A stretch of DNA of 64,000 bases, from positions 2,418,001-2,482,000 of the forward strand of contig OX578280.1 in assembly GCA_951217055.1 (NCBI GenBank). The letters are read 5' to 3'. Shown here one piece after another: positions 12,058-22,049 of the stretch (its first letter is position 1; each line of letters opens with the position of its first letter). The notes under the pieces were generated by a model. That model was not told the DNA's origin. It worked only from the letters and a program-made list of their open reading frames with translations, and ran no database searches. Made by a program: the position numbers and the translations under genes. Source of the stretch: Gerris lacustris (Eukaryota > Arthropoda > Insecta > Hemiptera > Gerridae).

Positions 12058-12074
12058 TTGGCGCTGTGGACAAA
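12058..12074 (+). other. Putative primer-binding site
   Basis: tggcgctgtggacaaaa starts within two bases of the 5' LTR end, where tRNA priming sites lie. The TGGCGC start is typical of Gypsy-type PBS. The matching tRNA was not identified. Confidence 0.6.
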
Positions 12075-12090
12075 ACAATAAATTAAATAA

Positions 12091-15000
12091 ATGGCTAGAC
12101 GTCGTCGAACACCAGAAGAACAAATAACACCAGGAAGAGATGACAAACCATTTATCTTTAGCCAATTTAATCCTGAAGAGGAAGATTGGAGGAATTATAA
12201 GCAAAGATTTTCCATCGAAATAAGAGTATTTAATATACAGAATGAAGATAGAATGAGGGATCTACTTCTATCAAAAATTGGACCAAAAGGATTTAAGGTT
12301 CTGTCTGACCATTTTTATCCAACTTTTATAGGAGATATTCCCTACCATGATATAACAGAGGTACTCGATAATTATTATGGTACTAAATATTGCACTCTGG
12401 GAGAGAGGGTTGCATTTACTAAGAGGTTTAGAGATGAAGGGGAGTCCATATCAAAATATATGAATACGTTGCGCGCTATGGCTAGTAGGTGTAGTTTTAG
12501 GCAATCATTAGAAGAAAGATTACGTGACCAACTTATTGTAGGCATTAACTGTTGTGAATGGCAGAAAGAGTTATTAAGATTATACCCAAATCCAGATAGT
12601 AGATTAAAAGATGTCGAGGCTTCAGCAATAATGTTAGAAACAGTTGAAACAGCTCAGTTAAGAATAGATGAAAATGGTAGTAAACTTAATACAGTAAAAC
12701 ACAATGATATAAAAAGAGATTCACGGAATTATTCAACTAAGAAACCGTTAGTTTTAGTTAGGGGGAAGCACTGTTTTAAATGTGGATTACAATTACATAC
12801 GGCAGGGGTCACATGTCCAGGAAAGGGAAAAATTTGCCACGCTTGTAAGGGCAAAGATCATTTCGCTAAGGTATGTTTGAAAGAGGGTAGAGCGATTATA
12901 AAAAATTCTGGGGTTAGGCGTGTTGATAGAGATAGTGAAGGAAACTCTACTGAGAGTGAATCAGAAGACAGCAAAATACATGCTGTTTCCTCTGGATCAA
13001 AGATTATGATCCCAGTTACTATAAATAAACAAAAGTTAGAAATGTTTTTTGATCCAGGAGCTGCTAAGTCAGTAGTGAGTGAACAGTGGTGGAAGTCGTT
13101 TGGTAGACCAAAATTGGTAAAAACAAGAAAATTAATTGCTTACACAGGTTTTCCTATAAAAACACTTGGGAAATCTTATGTTACTGTAGTTGCTTTTAAT
13201 AAAACGTTAACTTTACCAGTAATAGTAGTAAAGGAGGAAGACATTCCTCTGTTTGGGTTAAATTGGATGCTAAAATTTAAATTACCGCTTCCACCTGGGG
13301 CCAGGGTGTGTCATATAGGTACAACTGTCGAGACAAAAGTTAATAGAGAAGAATTAATAAAAGAAATTTCGATTAAATTTCCAGGTTTATTTTGTGAAAA
13401 GTTAGGCACAATTATCGGACACAAGGCAGTAGTACATTTAAAAGATAATGCAAAACCAAAAATATTTAAACCGAGACCAGTGCCGTTTGCTTTAAAAAAG
13501 GGAGTAGAGGACGAATTACAACGGTTAGTAATAGAGGGCGTTATAGAACCAATTGATTCTTGCTCTAAGCCTATTGAGTGGGCATCACCCATAGTATTGG
13601 TGGTAAAACCAACAGGAAAAGTGAGGATTTGTGGAGACTTTAAGGTGACTATAAACCCGCATATGCACTGTGACCAGCACCCAATGCCTCGATTTGAGGA
13701 TATTATGGTTAAACTCCAAGGAGGTGAAGAATATACTACTTTAGATCTTAAGGATGCCTACCTTCAGATGGAGGTTGATGAGGCATCAAGAAAGTACCTT
13801 GTAATAGCGACACATGTAGGGTATTTCAGGTATAGAAGGTTACCATTTGGTGTAAATTTTGCTCCAGCATTGTATCAAAAAACCATTGACCAGGTTATTG
13901 CAGGGTTAGATGGTGTTGCATCATATTTGGACGATATAATAGTGACTGGTAAAACTAGGGAAGAACATCTGTCAAATTTGTTTAGAGTATTAGCTAGACT
14001 GTCTGAAGCAGGAATGAGGATTCAAATGGCCAAATGTAAATTCTTTGAAGAATCCGTTAAGTATTTAGGACATATAATTGATAAAGTAGGCATACATCCA
14101 ACAGAAGATCATCTCAAAGCTATCAGAGAAATGCCATTACCAGAGACCACAAAGCAATTACGGTCATTTTTGGGATCCGTAAATTACTATCAAAAGTTTA
14201 TCCCAAACTTACAAAGCCTGTGCTCACCACTACATAGGTTGCTGAGAGGGCACACTAGGTGGGTATGGACTAACGAGGATTCTAAAATTGTAGACAAACT
14301 TAAAGGCATTCTGTCATCATCTACTACCTTAGTACATTACAATCCTGAACTTCCTATAGTGGTAACATCAGATGCGAGTGAATGTGGTATAGGGGCAGTA
14401 TTAAGCCATAGGTTTTTGGACGGGGTGGAAAAACCCATTGCATACGCATCGAGGTGTCTTAGTGCAGCTGAAAAGAAGTATTCTGTCATAGATAGGGAAG
14501 CGTTAGGACTGGTTTATGCCGTTAATAAATTTCAGCAATACCTTTATGGGAGGAAATTTATTCTTTGCACTGATCATAAGCCACTAATTCATTTATTTGG
14601 TCAAAATGCAGAACTACCGAAGGTGACATCTAATCGCGTTACTAGATGGGCCATTAATTTAAGTGCATATGAATATGAGATAGAATATATTAAAGGAAAT
14701 GAAATTGGGGTAGCAGATATGCTTTCGCGGTTACCAGTATCGGTAAACAAGGAAAAGAAAACAGTTACAGATTTCGGTGTAAGATTAGTAAGAATGAAAA
14801 CAGATGATTTAGGCTTAACTAGAAAACAGTTACAAAAGGAAACTTTAAAAGACACAACATTACTTAAAATAATGGGATACCTAGAACGTGGGTGGCCAGA
14901 AAAGAAACAGTGCTCTGGGGATGTGACAGTGTTTTATGACAAAAGAGACGAACTTTCATTTGAAGAGAATATGGTACTATGGAAAGGCAGAATTGTAATT

Positions 15001-15948
15001 CCCAAAGGTTTACAAAGGCAAGTTCTTAAAATGTTACATGAAGGGCACCCAGGAGTGTCAGCTATGCGGTCATTTGCAAGGATGAATGCATGGTGGTCTG
15101 GGATTGACTCAGAAATAGATAATTACGTTAAGTTGTGTAAGGCATGCCAAACAAACAGGGCTAGGGATCCGGAAATTCCATTGTGTTCGTGGTCTGTCCC
15201 TGCGGAACCATGGACTCGGGTACATGTTGATTACGCGGGACCATTCGAAGGGAAATATTGGTTCGTGTTAGTTGACGCAACAACAAAATGGTTAGAAATT
15301 TACCCCACAAATACTATTACTACGGCTCGCACTATCAGTATTTTAGAGGACATCTTTGGTAGGTTTGGGTTGCCCAAAATAATTGTTTCGGATAACGGCA
15401 GACAGTTTACTTCTGATATGTTTAAAGAATTTTGCATCCACAACAATATAATACACATTAAAAGTGCGCCTTATCATCCACAAACTAATGGCCTAGCTGA
15501 AAGAGCGGTCCAGACATTTAAAAAAAGGTATGCAGCATCAGCAGGAAGTGGAGATTCTAGCAGTCGGCTGAATAAAATGTTATTTACATACAGAGTTACA
15601 CCTCACAAGACAACGGGTCGGACACCAGCTGAAGCTATGTTTGGAAGACACATCAAGACTAAATTTACTTTACTAAAACCAGATGTAAGTCGACAGGTAG
15701 AGACAGCTTTGTGCAAACAAAAGACATTTTATGATACTGGGACTAGGATGAAAGCGTTTAAGGAAGGAGAAGAAGTGTGGACAAGAGGAAAAAACACAGA
15801 TAAATGGACTGAAGGTAAAGTACAGAAAAAGCTAGGGAAGGCACATTACATTATAAAAGAAGGTTCAAAAGAAGTTCATCGGCATGCAGACCAGCTTCGT
15901 CGAAGAGGGGGAGGAGTGTCAGGACATGACACATTGACATTGAAATGA
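12091..15948 (+). CDS. Gag-Pol polyprotein of Gypsy-type retrotransposon
   Basis: An uninterrupted 1285-residue frame. In order: a retrotransposon gag domain (about residues 20-200); a zinc knuckle region from C228 (CFKCG) and a second CHACKGKDHFAKVC; an aspartic protease with DPGAAKS at about 321; a reverse transcriptase with YLDD at 612-615; RNase H with acidic D761 in SDASECG; and an integrase with an HHCC finger (H983, C1016/C1019) and a D1047, D1101, E1137 triad with DD35E spacing, followed by a C-terminal strand-rich domain. It copies the element through RNA and inserts the DNA. The protease has P where DTG or DSG is usual. The frame runs 32 bases into the 3' LTR, so the stop codon lies inside the LTR. 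No env-like frame exists. Confidence 0.95.
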   Translation: MARRRRTPEEQITPGRDDKPFIFSQFNPEEEDWRNYKQRFSIEIRVFNIQNEDRMRDLLLSKIGPKGFKVLSDHFYPTFIGDIPYHDITEVLDNYYGTKYCTLGERVAFTKRFRDEGESISKYMNTLRAMASRCSFRQSLEERLRDQLIVGINCCEWQKELLRLYPNPDSRLKDVEASAIMLETVETAQLRIDENGSKLNTVKHNDIKRDSRNYSTKKPLVLVRGKHCFKCGLQLHTAGVTCPGKGKICHACKGKDHFAKVCLKEGRAIIKNSGVRRVDRDSEGNSTESESEDSKIHAVSSGSKIMIPVTINKQKLEMFFDPGAAKSVVSEQWWKSFGRPKLVKTRKLIAYTGFPIKTLGKSYVTVVAFNKTLTLPVIVVKEEDIPLFGLNWMLKFKLPLPPGARVCHIGTTVETKVNREELIKEISIKFPGLFCEKLGTIIGHKAVVHLKDNAKPKIFKPRPVPFALKKGVEDELQRLVIEGVIEPIDSCSKPIEWASPIVLVVKPTGKVRICGDFKVTINPHMHCDQHPMPRFEDIMVKLQGGEEYTTLDLKDAYLQMEVDEASRKYLVIATHVGYFRYRRLPFGVNFAPALYQKTIDQVIAGLDGVASYLDDIIVTGKTREEHLSNLFRVLARLSEAGMRIQMAKCKFFEESVKYLGHIIDKVGIHPTEDHLKAIREMPLPETTKQLRSFLGSVNYYQKFIPNLQSLCSPLHRLLRGHTRWVWTNEDSKIVDKLKGILSSSTTLVHYNPELPIVVTSDASECGIGAVLSHRFLDGVEKPIAYASRCLSAAEKKYSVIDREALGLVYAVNKFQQYLYGRKFILCTDHKPLIHLFGQNAELPKVTSNRVTRWAINLSAYEYEIEYIKGNEIGVADMLSRLPVSVNKEKKTVTDFGVRLVRMKTDDLGLTRKQLQKETLKDTTLLKIMGYLERGWPEKKQCSGDVTVFYDKRDELSFEENMVLWKGRIVIPKGLQRQVLKMLHEGHPGVSAMRSFARMNAWWSGIDSEIDNYVKLCKACQTNRARDPEIPLCSWSVPAEPWTRVHVDYAGPFEGKYWFVLVDATTKWLEIYPTNTITTARTISILEDIFGRFGLPKIIVSDNGRQFTSDMFKEFCIHNNIIHIKSAPYHPQTNGLAERAVQTFKKRYAASAGSGDSSSRLNKMLFTYRVTPHKTTGRTPAEAMFGRHIKTKFTLLKPDVSRQVETALCKQKTFYDTGTRMKAFKEGEEVWTRGKNTDKWTEGKVQKKLGKAHYIIKEGSKEVHRHADQLRRRGGGVSGHDTLTLK
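15902..15916 (+). other. Polypurine tract
   Basis: gaagagggggaggag lies immediately before the 3' LTR start, the expected plus-strand priming site. It is also translated as part of the polyprotein. Confidence 0.8.
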
Positions 15949-16024
15949 TGTTTACTTGTAAAATATTTATATAAAATAATATTCATTGTTAAATCAAATG
16001 TTATAATAAACCCAAGTTATTACA
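15917..16024 (+). repeat. 3' LTR
   Basis: It is identical to the 5' LTR over 108 bases and followed by the gttat target duplication. The polyprotein stop codon lies within it at 15946-15948. Confidence 0.93.
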
Positions 16025-16174
16025 GTTATCAACTTGTACTTGCATATAAGCGACACTTAACAATCTATTTAACGTGATAAAAATGTCCTAACAGTATGAA
16101 ACATGTCTCACCCCTTGGTATTTTGACATTTACATCCAAATAACTAAGTACTAAAATAATTCATTGTTAATCAC

Positions 16175-16468
16175 CAGGTAGCTGGGAGGGACGTGTTTTC
16201 TGAACCTGTGTTTACTAGAGTTGCCAGATTCGGGTTTATTTTTAGCAGATTTGTTTGTTTTCTCAGGTGTTTCCTCGTCCTCTTCGTCTAAAGGCTCCGT
16301 CGGGATCTCCTCAGTAACGAGATCAGACTCAGGAGGGGCGGGTCTCTTGTAGCCGGCTGGAAGCAGGTAGTCGGGCACGTCTCCCATGTGTTTCTGCATT
16401 TTAATAGAACGAGAGAACTTATCATGTCTGAGGGTCTTCAGTTCACGAGGATTCTCTTCAAAATATCC
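16175..16468 (-). CDS. Duplicate of DDX56 exon 10
   Basis: A CAG acceptor precedes and a GT donor follows, as in exon 10. It encodes the identical 98 residues ([10 protein letters not shown] to HVPPSYL). Seven base differences from exon 10 are all at third codon positions. The Gypsy element sits in the intron between this exon and the duplicate of exon 11. Whether it is transcribed cannot be told. Confidence 0.6.
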
Positions 16469-16631
16469 CTGAAAAGTGTTAAATAATAAGACGAATAAAT
16501 ATTACATAAAATAGGATTCTACGTAAATGGAATTCAATTTTTGAATCAAATAAAAGATTATTTATGTTTTTTTACAGACTAAAATGGTACGGTCAAGATA
16601 AGTTTCTTTTTATATTTGAAGTAAATAAATA

Positions 16632-16890
16632 CAGTTGAGTCTCTAATGTGACTGTACCATGTCGGATTACTGAATGTTTGATAATATATAATTATTAAAA
16701 CAGAAACAGGACACAATTAAAACCAGCATTACTACACGAGATGCGAGTGTAGATACACAACAACAAAACATCGATTGACGGTTTACCCTAGTGCCCCTGT
16801 GTTTCCCCCTCTTTTACACGTGGCTAGAGGAGAGGGGGGGGGGGTCTCAGTGCTGGACTGGCCGAGTGTCGGACTACAGAGACTCGACTG
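16632..16890. mobile_element. TIR MITE family D, copy 1
   Basis: It is flanked by TA. The ends are cagttgagtctctaatgtg and, inverted, ctacagagactcgactg. The same element occurs at the matching place in the other duplicate (25315-25603), so it predates the duplication. Confidence 0.8.
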
Positions 16891-17018
16891 TACTTTATAA
16901 GAAGGCCTAATGTGTAAGCCCTCCCACAGGCTGTTGTTAATGGGTTGTTATAAATTATACAATATAACATACAAGGTAAAAGTTACTTGTAAAGGTTACA
17001 TAAATAATGTCCTTAATA

Positions 17019-17218
17019 NNNNNNNNNNNNNNNNNNNNNNNNNNNNNNNNNNNNNNNNNNNNNNNNNNNNNNNNNNNNNNNNNNNNNNNNNNNNNNNNNN
17101 NNNNNNNNNNNNNNNNNNNNNNNNNNNNNNNNNNNNNNNNNNNNNNNNNNNNNNNNNNNNNNNNNNNNNNNNNNNNNNNNNNNNNNNNNNNNNNNNNNNN
17201 NNNNNNNNNNNNNNNNNN
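17019..17218. other. Assembly gap (200 N)
   Basis: Exactly 200 unknown bases, bordered on the right by 24 C at 17222-17245 and a run of A. The size is probably a placeholder. Confidence 0.99.
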
Positions 17219-17224
17219 AAACCC

Positions 17225-17255
<31 letters not shown>

Positions 17256-17387
17256 AAAAAATAATAATAATAAAAAAATAAAATAATAAAAAAAAAGGAA
17301 ACAATATTTTTTTTAAATAATAAATATATAGGTACATTTATATGGAAATTAAATACAACTTATTATAAAAAATTAAACATTATTATT

Positions 17388-18664
17388 ACTTTTTACTTTC
17401 TCATATAAAGAGAAAGGATTGTGATGGCGCGATAATTCGATTTTGATGGATTTACACGTTTTGAGGTCCCCTGAGTCTAAAAAAGTGGTTTTTAAAAAAT
17501 GTCTGTCTGTCTGTCTTCAGTCTGTGCAGACGCGTGGAGCCTAAACTACTGGGCCGATTTTGATGAAATTTGGCATACAGCTTCAGAAAAATCATACCCC
17601 GAGGCAAAATCGAGAAATGAATTTTAGCCCCAAATTTAGGGGCGCTACCCCCCAAAATTGTGAAAAATCGTGAAAAAAAGTATTTCTCCAAAACAGTTCC
17701 GACGATTTTGATTAAAAAATTCTAAAATGTTGTCCATTTAAATACGAATCTAACGATATAAGCCGCTTTCCCGGGAAAAATCCAGTTTAGTAATATTAAT
17801 ATTCACTGATTATTTATATTAAAAACAGATAACATAAATATTTAATTTAAGATAGTAAATACAAACTACAATTAATATAGGAATCAATTCAAACAAAGAT
17901 ATGATAACATCTTCCTATTCATCTTTAGCGTCCTTCTTATCAAAATGTCAAGAGAAGATGAAAAACTACGCAACAAATCAAAATATTTCTACAATACAAA
18001 ACACTTTGTACCAATGCAGAGTTAGTGCGTTGACATAGCGGGAAAGTAAAAAAATCGGTCCGAGACAACTCAGACAAACTTTCTCATATACGAGTTCATA
18101 ATTATTTAGCCCAGTGTTTTCCATTTATTAGTATTCGTATGTAAATTTAATTATTATTGAGCATTTCATCAAAATTTATCATAAAAATAACTTCTCCCGG
18201 GCGGAGAATCGAACCCGGGCTCTCTCGGTCCGCGTTTTAAGCATTTTTCTCAGGAACTAGATTTTTCCTGGGAAAACAGCTTATGTCGTTGGATTCGTAT
18301 TTAAATGGACTACATTTTAGAATTTTTTAATCAAAATCGTCGGAACCGTTTTCGAGAAATAATTTTTTTTCTCGTTTTTTCAGAGTTTTTGGGGGGTAGC
18401 GCCCCTAAATTTGGAGCTAAAATTAATTTCTCGATTCGGGGTATGATTTTTCTGAACATGTATGCCAAATTTCGTCAAAATCGGCCCAGTAGTTTAGGCT
18501 CCAGGCGTCTGCACAGACAGACGACAGACGACAGACGACGGACAGACATTTTTTAAAAACCACTTTTTTGGCCTCAGGGGACCTCAAAACGTGTAAATCC
18601 ATCAAAATCTCAAATCGAATTTTCGCGCCATCACAATACTTTCTCTTTATATGAGAAAGTAAAA
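17388..18664. mobile_element. Foldback element F with about 400-bp inverted arms
   Basis: Both ends read tactttctcatataaagag inward. The arms stay inverted-complementary to the tccatttaaatacgaatc and ggattcgtatttaaatgga positions (about 17735 and 18288). The loop contains gagaatcgaacccggg, whose reverse complement resembles a Pol III B box (GGTTCGATTC). Fragments of the same family occur near 7290, 29230, 40650-41480 and 43928. Short ORFs in the arms are not conserved genes. Confidence 0.75.
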
Positions 18665-18937
18665 ATGGAGTGGAGAGCCAATGAGAGCTCAGGATTAGAA
18701 AATCCTCTTAGGATTTTAAAAATCCCGTGCTATCAACGCGCTAACTCTGATTGTAAGTCATATTTTATTTCAAAAAGTGCTTTTTATACATTAATTTTAT
18801 AAAACCTCAGAATTACGGACAAATTCGGGACTTTTTCTAAAATTCCGGATAAATCAGCGTCCGTATACGGACATAAAAAAATTCCGGACAAATTGTTGAA
18901 ATTACGGACTGTCCGTAAAAATTACGTACGTCTGGTC
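18665..18937. other. Repeat-rich spacer
   Basis: It contains repeated ttccgga/attacgga motifs (about 18810-18930) that look like degraded transposon DNA. No gene is seen. Confidence 0.4.
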
Positions 18938-19192
18938 ACCTTAGTCTATAGACATCTTCTGAGACCGTCTATGGTCTAGGTCTAGCGTCCACACTTGTAG
19001 ACACGTTGTGCATCATGCCTAACGTTGAACCATGTCTACCATTTAGAATGGAAACCATAGACATGTGATTTCTAGTTTAGCAACGAGACCGTAGATACCA
19101 TTTGTCTCAGCCGATGTCTATAGACAAATCGCTAGACATTGTCTCTGAGACCAAAATCGCGTAACATGTCTACTAGTGTGGACAAGGCTTAA
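18938..19192. mobile_element. MITE family H, truncated copy
   Basis: It matches the right 250 bases of the element at 48918-49252, ending ctagtgtggacaaggctta. The left terminus and the hairpin arm are missing. Confidence 0.75.
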
Positions 19193-19437
19193 CATTTCTT
19201 TCAATATTATATTGTACAAAAATAATACTAATTTTAAATATATTACGTAAATCAATAAATCTAATAATACTCGAATGTTGTTTTTAAATTCTTACATTTC
19301 ATTGACTCAAAATATAACTAGTTCATTTAGTATTCTTCATATTATGTCATACTATTTTTATGGCATAATGCTCTGCTATCATTAATAAATAAATAATAAT
19401 AATAAAAAATTAAAACATAAGACAATTAAAAAGTAAA
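19193..19437. other. AT-rich spacer
   Basis: Nothing is recognised. Confidence 0.5.
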
Positions 19438-20245
19438 GGCGGAAATACACATGCTAGTTACTCGCACAAAAACATACGAGTTGCTCCCAGAGGAGAGCTA
19501 CTGGCATGTGTATACATCAAATAGCATGCGAGTAAATCGCAAGAGGTTTGATTTTTGTCTTGCCAGTGGCACAAGTCGAGGGAAGGGGGAACTGATAAGG
19601 CACGTGTAAACAGGCCTGCCAGCGCAAGGTTGCTAGTAGCTAGCACGAGTCTCCCTCAGCCCTTCAGTCTTCAGTTGCGTTCCTTCCTTTCGCACCCGCG
19701 AACACCCGTCTGACAACAACTCATCAACTTTCTCCGGAAGCATTCACAATTGATTCCTAAAACCATTGACGTCCCCGAACCGCATTTCATTTAGTAGGCA
19801 CTGACTCGCTCCATGTACCTAATTCCCTTCTAGCTATTCAATCTTTACCCACACTCTTCGTGTCTTTTTATTATTTTTCAAATGTTTTAAAACACAGTTC
19901 TTTGCAAGTAACAGAACAATCTAGTTAATTTCATTCCCCACCGATACATTCATAAGGTACATTGAAACAATTTATAAAACTATCAAAATTAATTAAATCA
20001 AATACAATTATTTCATAATTTATTCCGGCTAAAAGAAGGCAAGAAACGATTGCCCGTTTCAAAACCAGAACTGTGACTGGAATGTGTATTGTCATGTGCT
20101 AGTAGCTCGCACAAGACCTATCATCCGGATGATACTAGCATGATGTTTCACTGGCAAATGTGTACAGCGTCTGCAGCATGCCAGCTACTGACGTGCTAGT
20201 AACTCGCCACTGGCATGCTTTTTCACTAGCATGTGTATTTCCACC
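19438..20245. mobile_element. TIR element family A, copy 2 (808 bp)
   Basis: It is closely related to 3471-4294 over its full length, with the same ends (ggcggaaatacacatgctag and inverse). A TAA may flank both sides. It is non-coding. Confidence 0.75.
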
Positions 20246-20554
20246 ATAATAAAACGTTCTAATACAATCATCGTAAAAATTACAAAGGTTAGTGTTAAGC
20301 ACCAACCAAGAGTTAGTATTCTAGGGTTAAAAGAGCAGTGTAAGAATTTGAAAAGGACCATATATTAACTGGACTATTGGAGTTAACTTAACAAGAAAAG
20401 TTATAAAAGGAAGAAACTAAATATGAGGTATTAAATAGAAAATATTAATTACAAAAAGGTTTTAGCATAGTTACTCTTAGTTTACATAAAAATCTCAAGA
20501 AAGTTGTATCCTATTACTTTTAAGGGTTTCGTAGATTATTGAGCTTATACATAA

Positions 20555-21764
20555 TCTATATATATATAAAACTAAGAGAGACAGTGACTAACTGATCAAA
20601 AATTCTCCTACATTGACATAGAGATTTGAAATTTGGTACATATACTACGTTCACACATCGTTTTGAAAGCGTTTCGGATCCAATTCGTTTTCAAAACGAT
20701 TCCCGTTCACACAACAAAAAATACAGGTGATCGAAATATTTGTTTTCGAAATCTTGTAACGGTGACGTCACGAGTAAAACCTTCTTTCTTGTTACCTAAT
20801 ATGTCCGTGATTTTTTTCATTTTATTTACAAGTTATTAAAAGTTTATACAGGTTCTTTATAGTATTAACTTTTGTTTAAAAACGTTTTTGCAGTTTAAAA
20901 AAAACTAAACGGAAGCTCACGAAAACTTAAAAGCTTCAAGAACTTAAAAAGTGGGAAAGAGTAAAATAACCTGATATCTTGATCCCCTCCACGACCTGTT
21001 CATACGAGTGTTTTGAATTTCGATCCCCCGATCCGATCACGTATTTTTGGTGGAGCGGATCTAACCCGATACGATCCGTCGATCTCCGTTCGTACAGTGT
21101 TTTGAACTAGCAGATCGTTTTCAAAACGATGTGTGAACGTAGTAATAGATAGAGTGTACCATAAATAGAAAAGTGCGGCCATTTTGATTTCGATATATGT
21201 CCGCCATATTGAATTATAGCCGCCATCTTGGATTTATTCATCAGTAATTCAACTACTTCCCATTGACATAGAGATCTGAAATTTGGTCCATAGATAGTGT
21301 ACCATATATAGAAAAGTAAGGCCATTTTTATTTCGATATATGGCAGCCATATTGCATTATAGCCGCCATCTTGGATTTATTCACATTCTATTATCTCAGC
21401 TTCCAGTGGATCTAGAGATCTAAAATTTGGTACATAGACTTGTGGTAGCTAAAGAAGAAAATTGAAGGTACTTTCACTTCAACATATGGCCCCCAGCTTG
21501 GATTTAATAAGATACTATTATCTTAGCTTCCAGTGGATTTAAAGATCTTAAATTTGTTACATAGACTTATTGTCACTAAAATAGAATGTAGAATGAATAA
21601 AATAGAATAATTGAAAATGCATAAAAAAAAATATAACCTACTTTTACTAAAATACGAAACATGTAACAATAAAGATATATTAATTACATTTTTTTAATTA
21701 TTATTTACACACAGCGCAAACTTCTAGACGGATAAGGTGCGCCAAGCGCACCGATCCGGCTAGT
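20555..21764 (+). mobile_element. Non-autonomous Helitron (HINE)
   Basis: The 5' end TCTATATATATAAAAC is preceded by A. The 3' end has the hairpin ggtgcgc-caa-gcgcacc (736-752 of the 21-kb block) followed seven bases later by CTAGT, then T in the host. Insertion between A and T without target duplication is the Helitron pattern. The interior has repeated blocks with gccgccatcttggattta. A TIR element is nested at 20643-21144. No Rep/helicase is encoded. Confidence 0.85.
20643..21144. mobile_element. TIR element nested in the Helitron
   Basis: The ends tactacgttcacacatcgtt and aacgatgtgtgaacgtagta are exact inverse copies. An ATA duplication flanks both sides (20640-20642, 21145-21147). Removing it restores the Helitron repeat block ggtacatagatag. 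A 3-bp duplication would fit PIF/Harbinger-like transposition. Confidence 0.75.
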
Positions 21765-22049
21765 TATATTATAAAATAACATTTTTTTATTTCCCCATGC
21801 TTCTCTTTTTATTTCGATGAAAATAAAAAAATTATTAAATTTAGACGGAAGGCCCCAAAAGCCAAACAAAAAATTTAAGTGTCCCTGGTTCGATCCCCCG
21901 GCAAGTCACAATGTTTTTTCTCAGTAACGATAAGGTAAATTAAATTTTATAGGGGAATTTTAATCGCCCTATAATAAAAATAAAATATTTGCATAAATTA
22001 TTTCAAAATCTCAGGACTAGTTGTTAGGGGTGGGTTTTTTTTTGTATGT
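21765..22049. other. AT-rich spacer with B-box-like motif
   Basis: ggttcgatccc near 21891 resembles a Pol III B box, but no tRNA fold was found. Nothing else is recognised. Confidence 0.35.

Larger units (their letters stand above)
11949..16024 (+). mobile_element. Ty3/Gypsy LTR retrotransposon, probably Mag-like
   Basis: A full element of 4076 bp with 108-bp identical LTRs (TG...CA), a 5-bp target duplication gttat on both sides, a primer-binding region after the 5' LTR, a purine-rich tract before the 3' LTR, and one gag-pol frame. The empty target site is visible in the duplicate segment at 24379-24383. Very short LTRs and a single frame recall the Mag lineage, known from silkworm. Identical LTRs imply a recent insertion. 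It is inserted in the duplicated DDX56 intron, opposite in orientation to that gene. Confidence 0.95.
9951..17018. repeat. Distal copy of the DDX56 3'-end duplication
   Basis: It is collinear with 22050-25728 once insertions are removed. It contains copies of DDX56 exons 10 and 11 and the poly(A) signal. It carries two insertions absent from the other copy: an unclassified element at 10304-10705 and a Gypsy retrotransposon at 11949-16024. Non-coding identity is high, with a few percent differences by eye. Homology continues right up to the gap at 17019. Confidence 0.9.

Noticed and set aside
13311..14855. Minus-strand frames within the retrotransposon
   Set aside because: They are antisense shadows of the polyprotein frame.
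16910..17337. Reading frames spanning the N gap on both strands
   Set aside because: They are artefacts of unknown bases and the adjoining C/A homopolymers.
17452..18605. Frames of about 60-83 codons in the foldback element
   Set aside because: The two arms give mirror versions of the same repeat sequence, with no start context or domain.
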